Assembly (NCBI GenBank): GCA_949316235.1
Contig: OX438744.1
Coordinates: 34,902,778 to 34,966,777, forward strand
Length of the DNA stretch: 64,000 nt
Source of the DNA: Oegoconia quadripuncta
Taxonomy: Eukaryota; Arthropoda; Insecta; Lepidoptera; Autostichidae
Direction of reading: 5' to 3'
Shown here piece by piece: positions 24,628 through 37,500 of the stretch. The position numbers were made by a program, and so were the translations under genes. The notes beneath the pieces were generated by a model. That model searched no databases. It was not told the DNA's origin and was given only the letters and a program-made list of their open reading frames with translations. Positions within the stretch are counted from its first letter, which is position 1, and the number at the start of each line of letters is the position of its first letter.

Positions 24628-25150
24628 CCCCGGAAAGGATGGACCGCCCCATTTTGGAAGATCTCGTCCAGTAGTGGTTGACATTGGTTGCTGCTGGCTA
24701 GTCCACCCCAACGGTCCTTCTCAGGACCAACAAGACGCCCCTGCCAGGGACTTCCCAGAGGTCGTCGTGGAGGAACAAGGATTCCTTTAGGACGCGGCCT
24801 CCCTAATGTCGGTGGACTCCTCTAGAGGTCGCAAGAGAGATCGATCGGGTGGACGTGACTTCTCCGATTCAGAGAATGAGGCAAGCCAGCACGCTAAAAT
24901 TAATTCAGCTCGGCGTAGCAGGCCAGCATCGGGGCTTGGTCGAGCTAGAGTCGAGCTCAAAAAGCTGGAGTCGGAAGCCCGGGAGGATTCTTTCGACAGA
25001 ATCCTTAATAGCCTGGCCTTCCGAAAAGAGGTCCCTGAGGTTGACCTTGAAGAAAGAGAGGTCCAGCCTCTCGAGGACCCCAGTGTGTTCTCCGCAGAGG
25101 AAATGCGGGCCGTTGGCTACTCTGGGAAACTTAAAATCTTTCTAATTTAA
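24628..25150 (+). pseudogene. Non-LTR retroelement 5' end with ORF1 (gag-like) start
   Basis: GC-rich sequence within AT-rich DNA. After about 180 bases of leader an ATG at 24806 opens 114 codons: MSVDSSRGRKRDRSGGRDF, DSENEASQHAK, GLGRARVELKKLESEARED and VFSAEEMRAVG. Ser/Arg-rich then helical sequence of this type starts ORF1 of R1-clade-like lepidopteran LINEs (recognised by pattern). The frame ends in AT-rich unrelated DNA, so the copy is truncated at its 3' side, which is unusual for a LINE and suggests a later deletion. Confidence 0.6.
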
Positions 25151-26390
25151 TTGCAATACTCTTTTTCCAAAATCGGTTTATTCATTTCGATAAATTTGAA
25201 CTTCAATGTTTGTATGTATTACCATATGGGATACGCCTAATTATTCAATGAACCTTGCTGATTTCTATCCCTTTTAAAATGCGCACGACTGTTTTGTTAT
25301 GGAACTCTGAACTCACAAGCAAAGCAACTATAAGTCTGGTTTCGGCCATGATCGGAAGTTGTAGATTCAAGCCTATATTCGAGTATTTGCAGACTAATAC
25401 CTACGTAGTAACTGTTATTTCATCTGTAATAATACGCAATTACTTTTATACAATTATAAGAAATACTCTTTAAACTTTATGTATATGTGTGTGATTGGAG
25501 TAACAAATAAACGATTTATCTATCTATCTATCTATCAATTACGCAGGTATTTAGACAGGGCTTTAGTGCATATATTATTTCCTAAGTTCTTATAAATACC
25601 TGTATTTATACTAGAAATCGATGAAACGTTTAATTTATGACCCACCTCTACTTTAGATCTAATGAAAAAACCATAATACTAAAAAGAATAGAGAAAAAAA
25701 GAAAGATTAATAACATAAATATTTTTTTAAATGCCACTTATTGTCGTATTCTGTATTTGGTTGGTCGATACAAAAGAACAGAAAATAATCGTCGTTATTG
25801 GTATAATAATACTTGTAAACTAGGAAAAAAAAACACGTGACAGCATTGTCGGGATCTTCTTCATAATTGTATTTCTATTTTAGCTATAATTTACTACTTC
25901 TTTGTTTTTGCATCGTGTTGTGGCGTTCATAATAAACTATTCTTATTCTTAAAAGGATCCTTCAGACACTCTTAATGGAACTATTCTGTAGATCGTGAAA
26001 AGGATTCGCATAATATTTTTCTAGCGTGCGAAAACAAACCCCGGTTCACTATGACGCATTATACAGAGCCCTCTCATTTCGCGGTATGACGCGGCGGAAA
26101 AGCGTAAACGATCTGTCGGAGCCGTCATTAATTTGAGCAGATTTATTATACGAGATCCTTAGAATATGCACCGGCTACCGAATTCAGGGTCGCCACTGCA
26201 TGAGTTTATTATTTTTCATAGATTATTTATGTAGACTTTACAATACTATTTCTTTCACTGGTTTCTGCTCGTGGATTTCAAAAAGCTTAATTAGTAAATT
26301 ATAATTTATACCAATGACGAGTATACTCGTAGTAGATATAGGTCGTCAATATAGAACTTTAAAATGAGTCAGCTGACTCGATGTTTCGAT
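25151..26390. other. No gene seen
   Basis: AT-rich, with a short (tcta)n run at 25519-25536. A retroposon-tail-like aataaactattcttattctt lies near 25930. Confidence 0.4.
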
Positions 26391-26607
26391 TTTTTTTTTT
26401 ATGCACAATGGGCTAGCACTTGATCTCCATCACACCTGATCTTAAGTGAAGAGGCCGAAGGTGGAAGCGTACTGGCTTTTTATTTGTTTCCACAAATAAA
26501 AAGCCAGTACGCTTCCACCTTCGGCTGCTTATCTTATTTCTGACAACCAGAACACAACAATGCCATTAACATCCCTATGCTGTTTACATTGAGCCATGGA
26601 GGCAGCT
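26391..26607 (-). mobile_element. tRNA-derived SINE, family A, rearranged by a fold-back
   Basis: It begins with a T run and atgcacaatgggctagc and ends with gagccatggaggcag, but the middle is deleted and replaced by a perfect 34-bp inverted repeat (26454-26525). Confidence 0.85.
26454..26525. repeat. Perfect 34-bp inverted repeat with 4-nt loop
   Basis: Left arm 26454-26487 (gccgaaggtggaagcg ... tatttgt), loop ttcc, right arm 26492-26525. The arms are exactly complementary. It lies inside a family A SINE copy. Confidence 0.95.
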
Positions 26608-28204
26608 CTGTTGTTATAAATTCGACGAATAGTTTAGATATGAGAGAAGAGAGGAATATGGAAAGCTTGTTAAAATCATAACCGTCCTTTGGCTTTGTCG
26701 ATGTCGCGTAAAAATGATCATTCTTCTTGATTGAAGATTGGTACGAGCATTGTATAAATTCTATAAAAATAACACCATAGTAATATCACTCCCATGTTCT
26801 ATAGTTTTCCGGCATTAAGTCGTTTGACAACCCTAACGTATTCCCGTTTTCCTGATCTATTAACGTGGAACAATAAATCTTATAATACTGTACATTGCAT
26901 TTTCTCATCTAAGTTCTCCAGTCTTATTTTCCTATTACGCGTCAATGTGCATCAAACAATATTAAAAGTTGTTCTATAGATGGATGATTCATACTAGAAT
27001 GCAAAATGAAGCTGAAAAATCTTATTGGAGGAGATCATTTCGTTTAGAATGAGTCTAACATAATTCACAAACATAACTTCACGTCGTTTATCCAAAATGG
27101 GGTATAGTCATGTAATGTAATGTTTGTTATTATTAATTGATTTCCGCAAAATAATACCTGCTTATAGTCAAGTGGCAAGTATTTCAATGCCGACAATCGC
27201 TAGCTGTTCATTTCTCGCAGATGATTGGAGGTCAATAAATCGTGAACCGTTGTCAACCAATCAGCTGTCAGATATGAAGCGTTTGTCGTTATATAAACGT
27301 TTGCTACTTGTCTACAGGCCCTTTGGGATTATTGTCTAACTTCATTGGTAATAATGAATTCCACTGCCTCCATCACCATTGGTCGAATTCAATCAGTTGA
27401 GCCCTGCTATTGATCGAATTTGACAGGTAAGGCTAGTGTTGCCCGATGCGTTTTTCTAAATATCGGGACTTAAATGAAAAAAAAAGCGGGACTGGACTGG
27501 AAAAGAAATCGTGACATAGAAAAATGCATAACAATTCTTCTTCCATCATTCTTTTTAAAGTAGGTACTAACCACACCAAAATGGCTATTTAGAAGGAATA
27601 CATGAAAATGGCAATTTGGGCGTCCTTCCCAGGATGCTGCCGGGACGCGATCTGAAAGGGCTGAAAAACGGGTCATCCTGCCAAAAACGGATCATCTAGT
27701 AGTTGCCCTTACTATTGGTAAAAATTGACAGTTGGCGATAAAATTCATTATCGTTGAATTAGAAATAATTCAATAGATCACAAACAAGTTTCTAAGAGCG
27801 CTCCTTTAGGTATGCACTTACTTCTTTTCAAAAGATATTGATTATGAACCGTTGAGTCAACAGTTTTTCGTTTTGTCTTGGATCGCTTGTTTTCGAATAA
27901 ATCGTTTTCGATGCTATTAACAATGCCGGAGTTGTGATATAAATTGTATTTATTAACACGCGAAAATGTTACGCGGAAAGAATTAATTAATTTCTAGAGA
28001 GGTTTTTTGTTTATGTCTCTAAGATTGTCTATTACTTGTGTGTCTTGGATCGCAGTGTTCATCCGATTTGTATTGTCGATATCGTGTTTTTTTTTTGTAT
28101 ATCGCCTAAGTAGTCTAGTAAAAATAGGTAATTTATGTGGTGTAACATCCTAAATCTTGAAGTTCCTGATGTTTTTTTAGAACTAAATAAATAGAAAACA
28201 AAAA
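26608..28204. other. No gene recognised upstream of the first visible Cirl exon
   Basis: I looked for a signal-peptide exon ending in phase 1 with a GT donor and found none that could be supported. ccgtaatggc-like coding composition is absent. Confidence 0.4.
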
Positions 28205-28305
28205 AATTTTTTTTCGTAGGATAAAAATTATCACTTGAAAATGTCACATTTTTTATCTTATTATTAAAGTTTTTGACATTATTACTCATTCACAAAGCTG
28301 ATTCA
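28205..28305 (-). repeat. Dispersed repeat, family E, 100-base fragment
   Basis: ttcgtaggataaaaattatc, tcacattttttatcttatt and tactcattcacaaagctgat match 8.05-8.16 kb almost exactly. It ends 65 bases before the first visible Cirl exon. Confidence 0.75.
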
Positions 28306-28369
28306 GTATGCGCTAATTTACATTACATTACATTACATGTATAAAATTATACTATTTTCTTTGTCACAG

Positions 28370-28559
28370 AACCACGATACGAGACGGCATATGCGTGCGA
28401 AGGGAAGACGCTGAAGATAGGCTGCCCAGAAGGCTCGGTGATCCACCTCATCAGGGCGAACTACGGCAGGTTCTCCATCACCATCTGCAATGACCATGGG
28501 AATACAGACTGGAGTGTCAACTGCATGTCCACGAAGAGCTTAAGAGTCCTGCATAGCAG
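28370..28559 (+). CDS. Cirl: Cirl exon 1 (visible): SUEL/Gal-lectin domain, first part
   Basis: Acceptor ttgtcacag precedes 28370 and donor gtaagg follows 28559. The exon enters with two bases of a split codon, then reads [18 protein letters not shown] and continues through [13 protein letters not shown] to [16 protein letters not shown]. The conserved cysteines (AYACEG, KIGC, ITICN, VNC) and the ANYGR motif are typical of the latrophilin galactose-binding lectin domain, which binds ligands such as teneurins and Tolls in the family. The exon ends in phase 2 and joins exon 2 to make Arg. The upstream exon must end in phase 1. Confidence 0.95.
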
Positions 28560-31500
28560 GTAAGGTTTCAATTACAATTACCTGTCTTTTATTAGAATAA
28601 TAATAATAAATATCTTTGCACATACACGCTGTGTGTATGTGCTTTAAATAAATTTAAAGCAATCATAAAACAGAAATTATTAGCAAAAGGCTATTATAAA
28701 ATCACTGACTATTTGAATGATAAGCAAGCATAACTATCATGGACATAGCTATCTTATTATTCATATAATTATCAAATCACAAATTGTAACCATAATCTGT
28801 TTAAATGAGCAACCGTAGAGTTTCTTGCTCGTTCTTCTCTGGGGAGTCAGCTTTGTGAATGAGCAGTAAATTTAAATGAAATATTAACGTTTTCAAATGA
28901 TAATTTGATCCTGTGAAATAAAATATTTTGATTTGATTGACAATGAACATTTAAATTGTTATAATAGCAAACAACTACGGAGCAGCATTATAAAATGCGG
29001 TCGTTTTTCATTATTTTAGCATCCGCAATAATTATTTCACTGTCCAAATATTAATCAGGCATGAAAGTGCAAAATTGTTTCAAACAGCAAATGTAATTTC
29101 AATAAGGCTTATTTTTCCTGTGGACGTGATTTTAATCAAAGCGTATTGAATACGTTAACGGTAACTGAATTCAAATAACAATTGTGGATTAAGTAGGTAC
29201 TTACTAATGGAATCAATTTACGTACAGTCGGAAACATAACCTTTACCGGCGTAGAACAAATTAAAATGTCTCTGGAAATATTGACTGTTTTTCGATAGTA
29301 CACAAGTACTACATTTTTTTATGCACAACGGGTTAGCACTTGACCTCAATCACACCTGATGTTAAGTGAAGATGAGGTCGAAGGTGGAAGCGTACTGACC
29401 CAGAAATTGAATTGAACCCAACACATTTGGCGAACTGGCTATCTTATGTCTGACAACCGGAACACAACAATGCTATTAACATTGCTGCTTGGCGGCAGAT
29501 TTAGATAAGATGGTGGTAGCTAGCCAGGCGGACATTTAAAATGCCCTACCACCAACCAAACCGAGTACTTAAACATGTACCCCGCTGGGGAACGAACCCG
29601 CGACCTCCGAATCGTAAACCCAATGTTGTTTACATTGAGCCACGGAGGCGGTTAAATCGACACATTTTTAACATGCACAGCAGCTCATAAATGTAACGTC
29701 ACTACGGAATCCTGTTTTTTTTTTTTTTTAGTTTTATTGTCTCCTCTAGGAGAAGGCAAAGGGATCTATCTAGCCCATAACAGCCATGTCTTATTTATCT
29801 TATTTCTTCAGTTTGTAAGTCAGTCTCAGTCAAAACAAGTAATTCGTCGTATACTTGGCGTATACAGAGTCTAGTCACGGTCAAGTCATTCTTCAGTAAA
29901 GTGGCAGAATGCTTTACAAAACATTTTGGCGGCTTCTTGTGGGAACCCGAAAGCTCCGTTACGCACTTTAATTTACACTTCCCTCCACTTGTACACCATC
30001 ACTAACGTTTGCTGCACAATATTCTGCCATTATTAAGCTTCAAAAGTCAGAATGCACAAATTATGAGAGTTTTAAGAAAAATGCTACTTCACTCGCCGAG
30101 TTCCCGCCAAAAAGCCTACGGAATCCTGAGAATAATGTGTCAGAATTCTGTCTACAATAAAATTTACTATGACAAGATTCATTGTCTGACATGACTGAGC
30201 ACGATCACGAACGTCAAACTTTTCGATCATTTTGAACGAAAGCAGTGGGACAAAGGTAAAGCATAGGGAATCTTTTTTTTTTATGCACAACGAGTTTGTA
30301 TTTGTCCTCAATCACACCTGATGTTAAGTGAAGATGAGGTCGATATTTTACGATTCATATTTGCAATCAAATACTTTTCAAAGGTAGAATTGTTTACTTT
30401 GAGCCACGGAGGCGGTTTACACATCGAAATGGTTTTTTTTAAGCTAGGTAATCGTTTTATTCGGTAATTAATTGTGTAAGGCACAAGGAATATATCATTC
30501 TACCATGTCTACAAATAAAAGAAATTGACAGTTTGGGTATTTTAATTTTGTTTGGATATTCATTGTCGCTCCACAGGTTTCACAAATGACTATAAGTTTC
30601 ATTTATGCCTGTTACTATAGTAATGTTATATAAAAAATTATGTAAAATCATAACTCCTACCACTATAACAATAAACAGGTACATAAATGCGGCATCTCCA
30701 CAACGATCATTCACATCTCAACCAATTATCATTAATTAATAAATGTAACCAGACACCCGTTATTTTAATTGCCTGGTTTTATAAAATTATATTTATCACC
30801 GGCAATTATATTAATAACGTAACATTATAATTGATCGTTCCCGATGCCGTCCTACATAGTTGTAACGGCTTCCGAATTTCACTTCTAGCGTTGTGAGAAT
30901 GTTTAAATTCATTGTGGACAAGTATATACAGAAATGTACGCACTCGTTGCGCAGTCCAAATTCGGTATTAGTTTTCGATTAGCGAAGTTAAGCAATGTCT
31001 GGTGCGATCAGTCCTTGGATGGGTGACCACTACTTGTATTTTACACACTTTAGCACACTAGTATCATTTTAATACTGTGTTCGTACTTCGGAGGGTAGAT
31101 ACGTTAAATAGTTGGCCCCGGTTGTTTCCAATTGGCCAAATTGGTGGCTTACAGGGCTTAAAAACATTGACTGTCAGGTGGCCACTAGTCTTACATATAT
31201 CCACTAATCCGGACCTGGACCCACGTTGTGGATTATGGCCTATGCCCTCTCCCAGTGGGAGGAGGCTGTGCCCCAATCAGGCCGTGAACCAATTCGACTG
31301 TGACCATGAGCTTACATCATTGACAGCAGCCTCCAAAAACTGCAGTTGCAAACCCGCTTGCTCAGGTAGCAATTGGGGTAAATCATGGAATTTATGTTCA
31401 TAGGAACAGTTACATTTTTTTTATTATTAACTGGATACACGTTTGACCACAATCTCACCTGATGGAAAGTGACGATGTGGATTAGATGCCTATTCACCCT

Positions 31501-34500
31501 GCTCTTGAAGATTCCAAGCTTGTAGGATTCAGGAAAGACTGCGCCGGAGGAGAGTTCCATGCCTTGGCTGTTCGCATTATGAATGAAGAGTCGAACCGCT
31601 TAACGCGAGTGTTCGGTATGTTAAGCATTGGGAGACGTTTGCGCCTCACACTGATATGTGTGGGATATAATGCGCCTGAGACCACAAACAAGAATCTGTA
31701 AATGCAAACCAACATAACGCATTACTGAGAAACGGAAATAATAACTGCAACATCTGTCTGAAACCGCCTCTCAGACTTAACTGGTCGACTTGGCACTGCA
31801 CTACTTTCACTCAACTAAACTCATTCATCATGCATCAGATATATACACACAAATATATTCACACAAACACACACACACCAACACACACACACCAACACAC
31901 ACCTAACACTCGTATTCACTATTCATTATATTAGGTAGCTGTCATTTCTTTATCTATCATATTTCGATCTGTTACTTTTCTTTTTCTCCCACATTTTTAG
32001 TTTTTTAAATTTGTCAAGCTTCATTTTTGGCTATATAGATTGTAATTAGTTTCATTATTGTAATGAACATGTAACGCTGTGAAGTTTGCTAAATAAAATA
32101 AATAAATAAATAAATATTTCGGACACTTACACCAATCATCTAGTCCCAAACTAAGCAAAGCTTATACTATGGATACTAGATAACGGATAAACATAAAATA
32201 TTTGTATAAACATCCATGACTCAGGAATAAATGTTCATATTCATCACACAAACATTTACCCGTCGCGAGATTCGCACCCGCAACCATTGGTTTCGCTGAC
32301 AGGGTCACTATCCACTACACCAATCGGTCGTCCGAGTTTTAAAACACACATCAGAGAAATGAGTTTTAAAACACAATCTCGATCAAAAAATTGTTTCTCT
32401 TATGGCATTTAACTTTCTTCTTTATGTACCTATAAATTTGGCTAAATTTCTACATATATTTGGTCTTCGGTACAAGTGATTAACTCAGTGGCACTGCTTA
32501 CCCCAGTAAATTGTCCAACAAGTATCACAAGATAAACAATTTATCAGACTGTACTATCAATGACATCAAAACTCAATAGTTAGTTCATATTTTTGAGGTT
32601 GTAAGCTTTCCTCGAAATTCATTATGAAGATAGCTGATTCATACTGATGTGAACAGAAGTATTCTAAACCAATGCGAAGTATTTTTTCTCATCTACCCTG
32701 TGACAAACGCTGTGCACGTGACTGGATTAACTCTATAACATTTGTCATATTTAACAAATATGTTAGATTGGAAAAATTAATAAAAGTAATTATATATATT
32801 CTGCTTATATATATATTCGAAATGGCAAAATTTATGAAGCAAAATCATAAGAAATATTATAAACAGGCTAAGGATGTGGTACAAATAAATACTCGATATC
32901 CTGAAAAAATTATAATTAATAGCATTCCCACACATCCCAAGGATCAACCATTCAATAGCTTTGAAAGGTACTTACAAATGTGGATTCTGCAATACTCGTT
33001 CTATTCCATTAAAGAGCTCTTGGATCACAAGGACAAATGAATGCATCCTTGCATGCATTTCTTGATTTCTTGATGTCGAAATTGGATATTGTCAAATATT
33101 TGCATGTCAGTATAATGACTGAATTAGGAGCATCTTATTGTAATAACACCTAATGTAATGTACCCTATTTAAGAGCAAATAAATTATATTCTATTCTATT
33201 CTTGTAAACCACGAGTATGTCCAATAGGTACCTATTTAAATACATATTATTACATGGGTTTACAAGGATTCGTTAAAACCAATTTGCCGTTCCACTTCGG
33301 GAGAGCGCCGTGGATTGGCGAAAATTGCCGAAAATTAAATATCCTACACCCGGAGTTGATCGCGTTAGCCGCGCGAGATTGCCAATAAATGCATGGCCGC
33401 CCGGCCTAACTCATGCAAATGAGCTGCAAATTGATATTCCACTTTTACACGATACATTGTATTTCGGTGTCATATGGTGCGGGTCAATTTTGGTTGAAAA
33501 CATCCGTTTTGGCACACATAAAGGCAAATAGAAAAAAGTCCTAGTTAAAGATCTGGCTGTTATGCGAGTGCGAGATGGCGTCAGCATCTTTAAACATTTT
33601 CGACGTTTTGACAGGTTTGAATTCGCGATCGCATTCGCTTTTTTGTGAGTCCAACGACTGCTCTAATTTTACCAATTAGTAACTATAGACAACGAGCTCT
33701 CTAACAAAATACAAATGGCTGGAAAAATGCTAAAAGTGCCCATTTTTTCGTCGACTCGAAAAGAGGGTAGTTATAAGCTTGAGGCAAATATCTGTCGGTG
33801 GCACTGTAGCGCCAAAACGGGGCTAGCTTTTCGAGAGCTGGTGTTTGCGAAATGATTCTTAGCCATGTTTGATGGCAATCGGTTAAGCCGTTTCGAAAAT
33901 ATTTAGTTTAACAGTTAGTTTTGTTTATCTGGGATGGTCTCTAGGAGGTTCTTAGCAATTGTTCCATTATTGGAATGTCTACTTATGTAGACATTTTTCT
34001 ATAACCTAGCAATTATAAGTCGTCAATACTCGTTTCTCATACCTTAACATAAAAATTGCCCAAGTGCAACATCAACCATACTGAACTGAATACTAAAAAT
34101 GTAACCACTGGGAATTGAACCCTCGACCTTCAGATATTGTGTCATGGAAGCGATTAAAGTGCCATCATTGTATAGCTTTCAATCACCCTACGAACGCAAG
34201 AGATCGGATCCTTAGCATGAAATAAGACCTAACGCCTGCCTTTAATTTGATTACAGATGTAGCATGCACCAGAACTGCAGTATACAGGCCAGCACCAGCA
34301 TATTCAGCGGAGATCCTTGTCCGAATACCCTCAAGTATTTAGAGGCACATTATCAGTGTGTTCCAGGTAATGTTCCAATTTCTACAATCAAACACACTTA
34401 ATTATAATTTACCCATACTACATATAATTATAAATATCGTAATATTTCGCAAGACATAACAGGGGATGCTCCAAATCAAATAGGAGATAGTGGATCATGC

Positions 34501-37500
34501 GAATAATCAAAATATTTAAGTTTAAAATGCCAACTATCTCGTATGTTCTTTCACTCTTCAAAAATATATGCCCATCTCAAAGAGAGATCCTGGAGACACC
34601 ACTGATAGATGATCTTAATTTATACCCCTACCTATTCCTAGGATAACCTTTAGACTTCCGATGGAAACTGACAATGTGGTTGAAGATTCATCTCCATCAA
34701 GCGAATTCTAAATCGGCGGCTAGTCTGCAGACAAGAGAACTCCTTAAAACACCTAGCATCGCCTGTATGAATATACAGGAGATGTTAACACTTACTCATT
34801 TCATTAATATTTATTTCAAATTTTTTAAAAGAACATTAAAGTCGACTCTCTCGAATTAGGAAGCTTTACATTCCAATTTGTAAATTCCAGCTTCAACAAC
34901 AAGCACGACCAACCGTCCGTCGCCGCCCTGGCTCATCACTTCGCAGCCAACAGTGTGGAGGACGGCAACGCCTTCAGTCCCGAAGAGTCCAGTTCAAACA
35001 CAGCAGGGAGAGAGGAAAAAGCCGACAGTTATTACACCACCGACGTTCAGGCCGCATATCACTCTACCACCTGAAGTGAAGCTTGGAGATGTTGGAACTA
35101 AGGTAATTGATTTCTTTATTTACGTTTTGTAGGAGTATTGAAATGATAGCTAAGGAGTAGGTTCGAACGACACTTTAGGCTAAACCAGTTTCCTAGTTGG
35201 CCTTCCGTGGATATCCAAAGATTCCTTTTGAGTTAACGGAAGGTGATGTATCGCCCTTGACGATATATTTTAGTCATCGAAATTAGGTCACTAAGTCACA
35301 ATAGGTCGTCGTTTAATACAGAAATAACATAAGACTTTACTGTAATCAATCACTAAGACACAGTAAACATATACTTAAATATTCAACTATCTTATAAACG
35401 ATTCTAAAGCTCGTTATTAGCTGCTATATTTATTTTAAATTGTATAATCCTTACTTTCTATAAAATTTGGTTTAACTTTTATGTCAACTCTCTTTTTGCC
35501 AAAGTCTTTGCCTTTTTTGCTCCACACTCTCATCCATATTTTTGTTATGTCCACGTCGACATACACCACATGGACAGACACGTATCTGTCCATGTTTTCT
35601 TAGGTCATGTGATGCTGAATCATCATCAAATATCTATTGGAAGTATACTTGTGGCTTGCTATTCTACTGTGTCATACATAAAACTGCTTTTGTTTCCAGA
35701 AAACGACAACTAAACAACCAGATTCGTCCTCCGAGAGGGATCCACCGCAATCCCCAAGAGAAAACATACCAGATGCTAAAGAGGATATTCCTAAAGTTGT
35801 TGATTCAGAGAATAGTCCAAGAAATGACAAACCAATTAACAAGGAAGACGATAATGGTTAGTAGATACTTGATTTATCTGAATAATGAAAATAATTATAG
35901 ATCGAATGCTAGTATATGCAGGAATCAATTTTTGACTCCTACATACATCTTGTAACTCAGGTAGAGTGAAGGTTGCTAAGAAAATGCAGGATATATCAGA
36001 GAGCTGGTACGAAAATTAATAAGACTGTAAAGCTGTATAGGCAGTCTTAAACGTCACAAACTGATTGATGTGGATGAATGAGATAAAAGAAGTGTTTCAG
36101 AATTTAAGTTTTCTTCGTATCTCTGAAGAATACATATATAATTTCATGTACGTATTTGTATATTTACAGACGCTATCACAGAGGGGACATTACATTGGTC
36201 GTTGAAGGATGAGGATTCTACACCATCAGTGCACTTGCCAACTAAGGAACACCCGCCTGATACTGACATTGATGATGATTTTGATAAGACTTACTGTAAG
36301 TATAGCTGACTACAGTAATATTGAACCTGTTTACGCAACATATCAGATTTTTCTTGTTGAGATATTCTGTAGGGCATCGTCGGCGATTTTCATCCAATCG
36401 CAGCGTATTTACCTATTCAATAAAGGGCATCACGAAGATACTTTACGCATGCAAGAGTTCCTCTCATGATAATTCAAAGATTATTTTGAAAGTAAATGAC
36501 AGTTACCACGACTACCTGTGTCAATTCATTATTTTCAATCAGCAATCAGAAATTATCATGAGAAACGGCTCTTCTATTAATGGTGTTTAGTACGTATCTG
36601 GTTAAGAACCTCCTTTGGATCTAAGAATGCTAACAGCTCGATTTCAATTACAGCGACCAGCAGAACACCAATTCTCGGGAGGAGGGCGTACTGCCCCCAG
36701 GTGAACGCTCGAAGCTTGCACTGGAATTGGACTCTAGCTGGGACTTACGCCGTCCAGCCATGTCCAGGTGGAGCTACCGGCTTAGCCAGATGGAAGTGAG
36801 TATTGTAGCCGTAACTGCAGACATCGGTTACTTATTGATGATTTTTGTAAATCAGCAAAGGTTTTGAAATATATTTTTACATTTTTTTCGAAAATACTCT
36901 TTGAAGAAAACTGAACATAATCAAGCCAAAAATGTCCGGATCAAGTCCCAGTAGATATTTGGGTTATTGATCGAAGCAGTCGGTACACAAACACATATAT
37001 TCCTACGGTGAAATTACGTCGTAAATCATTATACCAAGGCACAATTTGTATTTACTTAATGTCTTCCTGTAGCTACTTATGATGAGTGATGACATTCCCC
37101 TCTCATTACGGATCATTGTTTTACTAGACCCATAATCAGTAGGTAAATATTTTCATAATTATATTCTACTAGAACTATATTTGACAGGCAATATACAAAC
37201 ATGAACGCGAAGGAACTTTAAAAACAAAAGATTTACCTATGCATATGTAATACAAAAACAAAGGGATTGTAGCAAGCGGGAAGAAGTACAATGAACGATA
37301 CACAAACTCGCGTCGTTTACTTACTACGTGATTACGCTTGTGTGAATGGTTATTCGTGTGTTAGATTAGGTGTATGCAAAATACACACTAAAGCGGCTAA
37401 AACCCGTAGTAATTTACAATGGATGCAGCTAAATCTACGAACATTTACTAGTTGTAACTGACTTCTACCATGATATTTACTTACTATCAAGTCCAATTGA

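Noticed and set aside
30974..31030. 5S rRNA gene
   Set aside because: Only the internal half of 5S is present, followed by a body and a LINE-like tail shared with other copies.
35542..35955. 137-codon open frame on the plus strand
   Set aside because: It overlaps Cirl exon 4 in a different phase and crosses its splice sites; the exon frame is the one that joins its neighbours.
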